From Microplitis mediator (lineage: Eukaryota; Arthropoda; Insecta; Hymenoptera; Braconidae), in assembly GCF_029852145.1 (NCBI RefSeq), contig NC_079971.1:2294001-2358000 (forward strand): a stretch of 64,000 nucleotides of DNA, written 5' to 3'. Below are positions 56,618 to 64,000 of this stretch, one piece after another (within the stretch, counting starts at the first letter, position 1; each line of letters starts with the position of its first letter). The notes beneath the pieces were generated by a model. It was not told the DNA's origin. It saw only the letters and a program-made list of their open reading frames with translations, and made no database searches. The position numbers and the translations under genes were made by a program.

Positions 56618-58081
56618 ACTCATAAATTAATTCAAATTTTTCACATGAATATTTATCGACATCACAGAAATTTTTTTCAAACAGAAATATCATCGATTGC
56701 GGCTTAAAATCCCATACAATAATTTATGTTATATATAAATATAAACATGAAATTCTGTTTGTTAACGTGCCTATAGTGACATCAATATATTTCATAGGGA
56801 AAATAAAAAAAATCTGAAACAAATTTAATCTCCATGTGTGCAACATATAGTCTTGTATCATTTTTCGACATGCCAGCTATTGATTTTAACGTTTGAATGC
56901 CATAGAATTAATGACAATTTGTATGCACGTTACATTCGCAAACAAATATTGATACATGACAGTTAAAAATAACATTTTATTTTCCGACACTTTTTTCATT
57001 GATATCGATAAAGAATTTTTTTTATTTAAACTCCATTTATTTTTCCTTATAAATAAAAAATAAATTCCCTGTTGCATTTTTCAAAAAACAACAGCCGATG
57101 TTTAAAATTGAGCTTTTGAAAAAAATAAACAATTAAACGCTAATTGATTTGACGTTTATGTGCTGAGCCAATTGAACAATAATTGATTAATTATGTACAT
57201 TGTATATTGTACATTACTAAGACAATGAAATTGTTCTCTATATTCTATCGGACATAGAATTCCGACATCTCTTGATGTAGTATACGTTTGTAATTTCCTA
57301 TAATCCAAGATAATATTCTAATCACTTTTGCTCTTGGGACTTATCTGCAACTTGTATTTGCATACCAATAATTATTACGAATTAGTTAACACCGAAATTG
57401 TCACTAAGTCTATCTACATAACGATTGTGATAGTAATTGGGTCAACATTATTGGTGGAACATAAATATTTTATTTTATGACAAACATTACATATAAATTT
57501 AACTCGGTAGCCGGTTGTCTGTTTAAAACTATATTCGAAATTGTTAAGCTCAATATTAATTGGGTTAATAATAAATAACTCAACCAAACTAATATTCGAT
57601 TGATTAAAACGAATGTTAAACCAATCGCTTAATGTACATGTTTAAACAAAAATTGTAAAAAAAAAAATCCAGTTTCGAATGACCTATTTTGATATATACT
57701 TTTTTTAAATGGTTATGTATTGTAGTAACTTTTTACATAAAAGCATAAAAGTCGGGCATTATTGGGACTAAATTCTAGCCTGGGGTCATTTATGTCAAAT
57801 ATGTGGAGATAAAGTTAATAGAAACTATAATAGGAATCATTCCCATAGTATACAAAGAAAAAAAGGATTTTTTGACACAAAGAATGTTCACTTGTCCTAA
57901 AAAATTATTAATATGGATTGAAAACGGAAATTTTTTGGGGCAGGTCCTCAGAAAATGTTTGTTTTTAATTCATAATGTGAAAAATTTTGTGCGCGAAAAA
58001 ATCATTTTTTTCTGTAAGAATTATTTCTAATATACGTCAAGAGAAATAACTCTATGATTAGTGAAAATTTTCCTATTATTA
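56618..58081. other. AT-rich spacer
   Basis: Bases 57860-58020 have TTTTTTGACACAAAGAATG and GAAAATGTTTGTTTTTAATT words close to those of the 34282 element. No gene is supported; the frame at 57803-58030 overlaps the repeat. Confidence 0.4.
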
Positions 58082-58322
58082 CACGGAGAGAATTTTATAG
58101 AACACGCAGAGAAGTTTTTAGTAAAAATTACTGAAAAAGTTTGATACTGTGAGGACATGAAATAAATATCTAAATTTATCACACGCGCATTATAAAATAT
58201 ACTACTCGATAGCATGTGAATGGAGTGCAATTTCTACTAATGACATAGTCAAAATTTAGTGGCTAAATGTTTTTACGGTTCCAAACTTTATAGGTAATTT
58301 TTACTCAAAAATTCTCTGCGTG
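58082..58322. mobile_element. TIR element, CACGGAGAGAA ends
   Basis: Left CACGGAGAGAATTTTATAG, right AAAAATTCTCTGCGTG, TA on both sides (58080-58081, 58323-58324). It shares its terminal nonamer with 41722-42442 but has entirely different internal words (AGTAAAAATTACTGAAAA). Confidence 0.75.
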
Positions 58323-58324
58323 TA

Positions 58325-58727
58325 AAAGTTATCATCTAGTGATCTAGTTGAGCAAGATCACATGAAGAGGAACCCCCCTTTTTCACTTGATTATTAAATT
58401 CAGGTATGAATATTTATTCATGAAGTATATACTATGAATAATTAATTCCTAAAACAGTTTTTGAAAATTTTGATTTTAACATTTTTTTTTTAATGAAAAT
58501 TTTTGTGACTTTTAGTTACGAAATCAATAAATAAAAAGATATTAAAGATATTTTAATGAAACTTTCAGGATTTATAGTTCAATAGTTGTACTTTAATATG
58601 ATATATAAAAGTTCAAATTATTTATTGATTTTCATATTGTTAATTAACCTTTAAGTTAACAAATGAAAATTTCAATGACTTCTCCCTCAAAAAACACTAT
58701 ACATTTTACTATATAGTAAAATTTTTA
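58325..58727. other. AT-rich spacer
   Basis: Nothing recognised. Confidence 0.4.
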
Positions 58728-59830
58728 AACTGAATCGATAGTAGTGAATATCATTCAAATTATTAGATAAACAATCTGAATTGTATTATCTATCGACTAT
58801 ATGGCGAATTCTGCAACTATTGATAATAAAATTCAGAAATTACAACTCTTATTATCTTAACTAATTACAACTACTATCAACATTGTAATTCTTAATAACC
58901 TGATGGTAACAGTTACCATCAGCCGAAATAATAATGACTGTCTAAACTAATAAAGAATTTAAATATCGGCGTTACAGTCTGAAGCTTGTCTACATGTAAT
59001 TTTCTCTTTGTTTAACTGTGTATGTGATTATTTTCACTTAATTCTTGGATGATTGCTATTTTTATGATCATACCCAATCATTTAAAGTTATCAACAATAG
59101 CTCCAATATTTGGAACGTTTTATTATATTCGGACTTAAACGATTGTGTTGTTACTTATTTTAATTATTTAAAAGACAAAATTGACATAGCTAAAGTATGG
59201 ATGTAAATAAAGGATTTAAATTTGTATAAATTTATCCTATTTTTTGTTTAAGAATTTTTCCAACCTCGAATGGTAACAGTTACCATCTTCGATTGTAACA
59301 ATTATAATTTTTAATAGTCACAATTAGCATCTTCGATAGTAATCGTCACCACCACACGGAAATAAATTTTCATTAAAATTTACTGTTAAATTCATTTGAA
59401 AAATTACCGAAGTGTACTCAAAAAAAGTGAACTAAATTTGTGAACGATACCGTTGTTTGGATTAATATTTACTTGAGACTACGGTAAATTTTTTTAGTAG
59501 CTAAAGAAAAAATTTGGTTTTTCTGTAATTTTTAATATTAAAATTGTAAAAAATATTTATTCATCTTATTAATTTTTCACGTTTATTATTTTTTACCGTC
59601 ATACTACAGTAAAAAATTGATGGCTTTTTCTATATTTGTTACGTTGTATATTTGAATAATTATAGAAAAAAAAGGTGATTAAATCAGGAATTTCACAACG
59701 TCCCACGATTACTATTATTTTGACAGTAATTTTTAATAGAAATTTCTTACCATGCATCAATTGTTACTGTTATCATTCTCAATAGTAAAACTAATTATTT
59801 TACCACTGAAAAATTTCCCTCGCATTTCAA
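58728..59830. repeat. GGTAACAGTTACC word region
   Basis: GATGGTAACAGTTACCATC occurs at about 58913 and 59270. ACTATTGATAATAAAA and TAATAGTCACAATTAGCATC variants lie throughout. A TIR-like piece at about 59355-59750 (CACGGAAATAAATTTTCATT against TTTAATAGAAATTTCTTACC) appears inserted in it. Confidence 0.5.
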
Positions 59831-60467
59831 ACGGTAGAAATTAAGTAGGCTCATTATTTAATGTACAAAAATGATTCCCATTAAATTATGGCAATGGTTC
59901 CCATAAATATATATAGGAATCATATATATGGATTTAGAGTGTCGTCTTCGTACATTCTATAGGATCAATCCCCATAGTTATAGTGACCGTTCATATAATC
60001 TATGGAACTCATGCATAATATCATACCCTAAATCTTAGTGAACGCGGATCTAAACCCAAGTGGACGATTTTTTATTTATTTAACCCCTCGGAGTGAAATT
60101 CAATCCTACAGGCAGTTTATTTTAATATTAAAATTCGGGATCAAAGTGGATGTGGATTGAAATAAAATCCACATCATTCCGAAATCACTCTGCTGAAAAA
60201 TTCGAAGCTCTGAAACATGCATCGATTTCCGTGAAGTAGCCAACATAGAAGTAGACCAGCACTAAATATTTTTCGTTGCCGTTAAATTTTATCAGCTTTT
60301 ATGGTTACAAAAATTCTATAAGGGCCTAAAAATATCTGAAATATTTCAGACTCATGTAATTTTAAGGTCTAGGAATTTCTGAAAGTTATTGATTGACAAA
60401 AAAGTTATAAAAGTTTAAAAATAAGATGAAATCCAATTCCAAAGATATATAGCTAAGAAATTTTTAC
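59831..60467. other. Spacer with a GGAGTGAAT fragment
   Basis: Bases 60030-60215 carry decayed GGAGTGAAATTC/AAATCCACATCATTCC words without ends. Confidence 0.45.
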
Positions 60468-60711
60468 CTTGGGAATAAATTGGAAATTCTCCATCACTGT
60501 GACTATGAGTAAGCATTCTCGTTGAATAAAAACGCCAAAGTGGACGTCGCGGTTTTCGATCTTCACCCGATGTTCCAGCTAAAATTGAGTCATCTTTAGT
60601 AAGACTCAGCAAACTTGCAACGTCTTGAAGCGACACTCCGACAACAACCGGAGTGCCGCTCGACGATTTCTTTTCTTCCCACAGGATTACTAAATACTTA
60701 ATCACCCACAC
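60468..60711 (-). CDS. Coding exon of an unrecognised gene
   Basis: The minus-strand frame is open and protein-like from about 60700 to the donor CAAG then GTAAAA (60468/60467), ending in phase 1. Readable segments are SSSGTPVVVGVSLQDVASLL, SLTKDDSILAGTSGEDRKPR and RPLWRFYSTRMLTHSHSDGE, then FPIYSQ. GC content is well above background. The only in-frame ATG is late (MLTHSHSDGE). The frame extends about 60 codons upstream of it without an ATG and reaches a stop at about 60716, and no polypyrimidine acceptor is seen upstream. Translation may therefore begin at that ATG or at a non-AUG codon, or a weak acceptor is used. The shared phase and strand with the exon at 6778-6382 would fit alternative first exons of one large gene. 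Family not recognised. Confidence 0.5.
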
Positions 60712-61480
60712 TATTATTATTTATTACACAATTTCTTACACACCTTATTTTTATTTATTTAATTACAATTCATCTTTTATTTTCGACGGCACTATCAAGA
60801 TATCATCGCTTAGACTTTCACTAAATTAAACAGCCACCAAGTTAATGATTATTATTTTTTAAATTCAACAATGAAAGCCAACAAAAATATACTTGAGTAT
60901 CTCTTTAAAAGTTGTCAAGTTTTGGAACAAGATCAAGACGCAACGGAAAACTCTAGTTACTTAAATGTCAAGATGTAGTTTTATTCTTACTCGAAAGATA
61001 CTTTAACATTTTTTTTACCCATAATTCAATTTTTGTTAAATAAATTATTGTCTGCAAAAAAAAAAAAATTTATATATCTGACAAAGTATCTTTTGTATAA
61101 AGTGATATTCTGGCTAAAAAATCAACTTTTATAAACTGAAATTGGTCATGATTCACTCGATATTCAGAAAAAAAAAAAAATATATTCTCTGGAAAACAGT
61201 TCAGAGGCTACAGTATCATCACATAAATTTTTTAGACTCGTAAAATTTCACAATAGAAAAGATAACAACCGTCGATTTACACATCAAACGCAGCGAGTTA
61301 CTTTCAACAATTTTAATATTCATTTTTTTTTTTTTAACTCAAAGGAAAGTCAGAAAAATATAAAATACTCTTTTTAATGCAAATAAAAAATGACAAAGAT
61401 ATAATCGTTATTTTTTTTTATATTTTTCAAAAGGCATTTGTGGGAATTTTTATTTTCACTTTTCCCGAAAAAAATGAATA
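60712..61480. other. AT-rich spacer, presumed upstream of 60.7 kb exon
   Basis: No repeat ends or exons recognised. May include the promoter of the minus-strand exon at 60711. Confidence 0.35.
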
Positions 61481-62829
61481 CAATGTAAAAAGAACGGTGT
61501 TAAAAATAGACACTTCGCGGTGTTAAAATGAAATTACACCGGTGTAGGCGGTGTTATTTGGCGGTGTGAAAAAAATTCGACTTATAGAAATCAGAAAAAA
61601 ATATATTACATAGAAAAAAATATAAAAATTTAATGAATATTATCTGGAGGAAATTTGAATTTTGCTGTTTACTTAATTAAATAATTATTTGTGTTGTACG
61701 TAATTTACTCAAAAATTACACAATTTTATGCTCATCATTTGAATCACCAATAATTTAATTAATTAATAAAAATAATTTTTAACTATAGAGTGATCGAGTA
61801 AGTAAAATTATTCACAAAGTAAAATATTGTCAACACCGAAAAATATTTTAACACCAAGAAAATTTTTTAACACCGATAAAAAATATTTACACCTTCGGCG
61901 GTGTTGAAATTTAACACCGGTAAAAAATATTTACACCTTCGACGGTGTTGAAATTTAACACCGATAAAAAATATTTACACCTTCGGCGGTGTTGAAATTT
62001 ACCGCTGATAAAGAATGTTTACACCTTCGGCGGTGTTGAAATTTCACACTGATAAAGAATATTTACACCTTCGGCGGTGTTGAAATTTAACACCGATAAA
62101 AAATATTTACACCTTCGGCGGTGTTGAAATTTACCGCTGATAAAGAATGTTTACACCTTCGGCGGTGTTGAAATTTCACACTGATAAAGAATATTTACAC
62201 CTTCGGCGGTGTTGAAATTTAACACTGATAAATAATATTTACACCTTCGGCGGTGTTGAAATTTAACACTGATAAATAATATTTACACCTTCGGCGGTGT
62301 TGAAATTTCACACTGATAAAGAATATTTACACCTTCGGCGGTGTTGAAATTTAACACTGATAAAGAATATTTACACCTTCGGCGGTGTTGAAATTTAACA
62401 CTGGTAAAGAATATTTACACCTTCGGTGGTATTGATATTTACACCTCCGGTGGTGTTGGAATTTAACATCGATAAAAAATATTTACACCTTCGGCGGTGT
62501 TGAAATTTAACACCGATAAAAAATATTTACACATTCGGCTGTGTTGAAATTTAACACCGGTAAAAAATGTTTACACCTTCGGCGGTATTGGAATTTAACA
62601 CTGACAAAAAATATTTACACCTTCGGCGGTGTTGAAATTTAACACCGGTAAAAAATATTTACACCTCCGGCGGTCTTGAAATTTAACACCGATAAAAAAT
62701 ATTTACACCTTCGGCGGTGTTGGAATTTAACACCGATAAAAAATATTTACACCTTCGGCGGTGTTAAAATTTAACACCGAACAATTTAACACCTACACCA
62801 CTTGGACTTAACCCGTTTTTTTTTCAGTG
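61481..62829. mobile_element. TIR element carrying a minisatellite
   Basis: Left CAATGTAAAAAGAACGGTGT, right TTAACCCGTTTTTTTTTCAG then TG, TA on both sides (61479-61480, 62830-62831). Words GGTGTTAAAA and TTTAACACC lie near the ends; about two thirds of the interior is the 44-bp array. An AT-rich, word-free part lies at about 61580-61830. Confidence 0.75.
61863..62785. repeat. 44-bp minisatellite, about 21 units
   Basis: The unit is AACACCGATAAAAAATATTT then ACACCTTCGGCGGTGTTGAA then ATTT. Each unit has two dyads: ACACC...GGTGT around TTCGGC, and GGTGTTGAAATTTAACACC across the unit junction. Variants (TTACCGCTGATAAAGAATG, TTTCACACTGATAAAGAAT) recur in the same order, suggesting higher-order duplication of two to three units. 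One shortened unit lies near 62430-62455. Confidence 0.9.
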
Positions 62830-62831
62830 TA

Positions 62832-63249
62832 CTCAAAACTAAATGACAAAAAAAATAGTAAAAACTTGAAACCCTTTACAAAGCACAAGCATCAACAGAT
62901 GTCTTTGATATCGATGATACCAAGCAGTAACCACTTAGCGGGATACGTTTTAATTACATTTAAGTGCTCTCGTTATTCATCAAGGTAAATTCCGTTAATT
63001 GCGCTTAATAAATACACGGATCATTTTTTTTTTTTACAAATGATTACCCACAGGCATTATCGATATCATTACATCATTACGAGCCAATTCAAACCCCACA
63101 ATTAGCACAGATAATTAATTATACATTGCTCTATTTGAATGACAGTGTAAATGAATTTCCAAATAGAAAACCCGCGTAATTGTATTTTTCAAATGAATAA
63201 ATAAACAAATATCTGAATTTCAAGTGCAGTACAAATGAGAGTAAAATAA
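62832..63249. other. Spacer
   Basis: Nothing recognised. Confidence 0.4.
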
Positions 63250-63371
63250 TTAAAAACTTAAAAAGACTAAGCAGCCACAATGGTCTTTGTTTCTTGAACG
63301 TTCCGAACATTCCTTACGGCAAAATGCCTCATCAAAGGCATGTGGTTTAAAGCACAACGAGTTTGAAATTC
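63250..63371 (-). CDS. Possible cysteine-rich secreted-peptide exon
   Basis: After a plausible acceptor (TTATAAAATAG) at 63372, a minus-strand frame of about 39 codons runs to TAA. It has cysteines spaced C-x10-C-x3-C-x9-C-x1-C. C-x3-C followed by C-x-C resembles the cysteine-stabilised alpha/beta fold of insect defensins and related venom peptides, but one of the usual six cysteines is missing. The frame also continues upstream to 63450 without an ATG, through a hydrophobic LLSLLYLLCVYV stretch. No signal-peptide exon was proved. It may be an exon, a relic or chance. Confidence 0.22.
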
Positions 63372-63585
63372 CTATTTTATAATAAACATCCACATAAACA
63401 CAAAGTAAATATAATAAACTAAGTAAGCGAAAAATATCATCGATTATCAATAGACTATTTATAATTGGACGGCACTGAATTATTAATTACAGTAACGACG
63501 GACTGGGATCCAAATTAATACCGGATTTATTTTGTCCGCGGTATTAATAATATTGTTATTAACGGTTAACACAAATGAAAAGACC

Positions 63586-63900
63586 TTAGTTGAGCGAATC
63601 CGATGCGCGCACTGGGATGAGAGAGAAGTCAGGACGAAAACCGGGAGAATAAAATCCACCGAGTGGTACCGGGGTGGTGGGATCCAAGTAAAGCATTGAG
63701 GGGTCGTATTTACCCCCAGAAGTACGTCGGCGGTTGCAGTCGGGATGTGGATGCTGGTAACGGTACAGCAGTGGAAGCAAGAGAAAATATAAAACCGTAA
63801 CAGCGCAAGCTTAACTTACTGGGCTTTGCAAAACGTGTATCACCTCTACGTCCTCGCATCCTCAACTTTATCGTCAGTTATGGGTAAATGTTAACCTGAT
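63586..63900 (-). other. GC-rich island with open frame
   Basis: The island is clearly richer in G and C. On the minus strand it holds a 64-codon frame (63780-63586) with GGKYDPSMLYLDPTTPVPLG in it, and upstream a candidate donor CCCA then GTAAGT at about 63818-63812. On the plus strand, AAATATAAAACC at 63785-63796 could be a TATA box. It is either a coding exon or the promoter/5' UTR of a gene running off the window. Confidence 0.3.
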
Positions 63901-64000
63901 GTAGCAAACCAAAGGGCAATCATGACCTAGTTTACGGTAATTGACCTTATATATTGTCATTTTTTTCATACTTCATATGTTAGATTGTAAATTTATCGTT

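Noticed and set aside
61863..62785. CRISPR array
   Set aside because: Units are contiguous 44-bp repeats without unique spacers, in a eukaryotic genome and inside a TIR element; it is a minisatellite.
1..64000. Endogenous viral or bracovirus segment
   Set aside because: No viral gene family, segment boundary motif or intact large open frame was seen; only short noncoding elements.

Overview
The window looks like a strongly AT-rich insect nuclear genome. The evidence is a divergent insect-type ionotropic receptor with short GT-AG introns, a U6 snRNA gene carrying an insect-like 5' stem, a spliced GT92 glycosyltransferase, and scattered small exons in a sea of short repeats. A hymenopteran, possibly a parasitoid wasp, would fit. 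That is a guess from composition and repeat style, not something the sequence proves.

Genes. Two complete protein genes can be reconstructed with consistent splice phases: an ionotropic receptor on the minus strand (three exons, 21984 to 19875, 649 aa) and a type II membrane GT92/DUF23 glycosyltransferase on the plus strand (five exons, 46722 to 53900, 509 aa). A near-canonical U6 snRNA gene lies on the minus strand at 22817-22711 with a TATA box. Partial or doubtful genes on the minus strand are a His/Gln- and Ala-rich first coding exon at 6778-6382 ending in a perfect donor, an exon at 60711-60468 ending in a donor of the same phase, a short open frame with a GTAAGT donor at 41367-41260, a 47-codon frame at 3845-3702, a signal-peptide-like exon at 28800-28600 and a cysteine-rich exon near 63371-63250. 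A small plus-strand frame lies at 31324-31578. No transposase, reverse transcriptase or viral gene was found.

Repeats. Most of the rest is short non-autonomous DNA elements, usually about 50-1400 bp, with terminal inverted repeats and very often a TA dinucleotide on both sides. The elements fall into many families with unrelated sequence but the same plan: the interior is largely repeated, alternately oriented copies of a short family-specific word (for example CAACAC/GTGTTG, GGAGTGAAT, ACACCGGTG, ATTAGTGAATATTCACTAAT, GAATTAAACAGAATT, CTTGAGTCAAGA). They nest inside each other up to three deep and sometimes abut exactly at a shared TA. Three tRNA-like Pol III promoter segments are present, and one sits inside such an element.

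Layout. 1-6 kb: CAACAC elements, a foldback and a GGAGTGAAT element. 6-11 kb: 5' end of a minus-strand gene, with two tandem repeat fields in its presumed 5' intron or upstream region. 11-19 kb: nested elements and AT-rich spacer. 19.8-22.8 kb: receptor and U6. 23-31 kb: repeats around a possible second receptor-like first exon. 31-46 kb: foldbacks and a chain of elements joined at TA. 46.7-53.9 kb: the GT92 gene, with introns 2 and 3 packed with nested elements. 54-60 kb: a three-level nest and a two-level nest. 60-64 kb: minus-strand exons and an element containing a palindromic 44-bp minisatellite.
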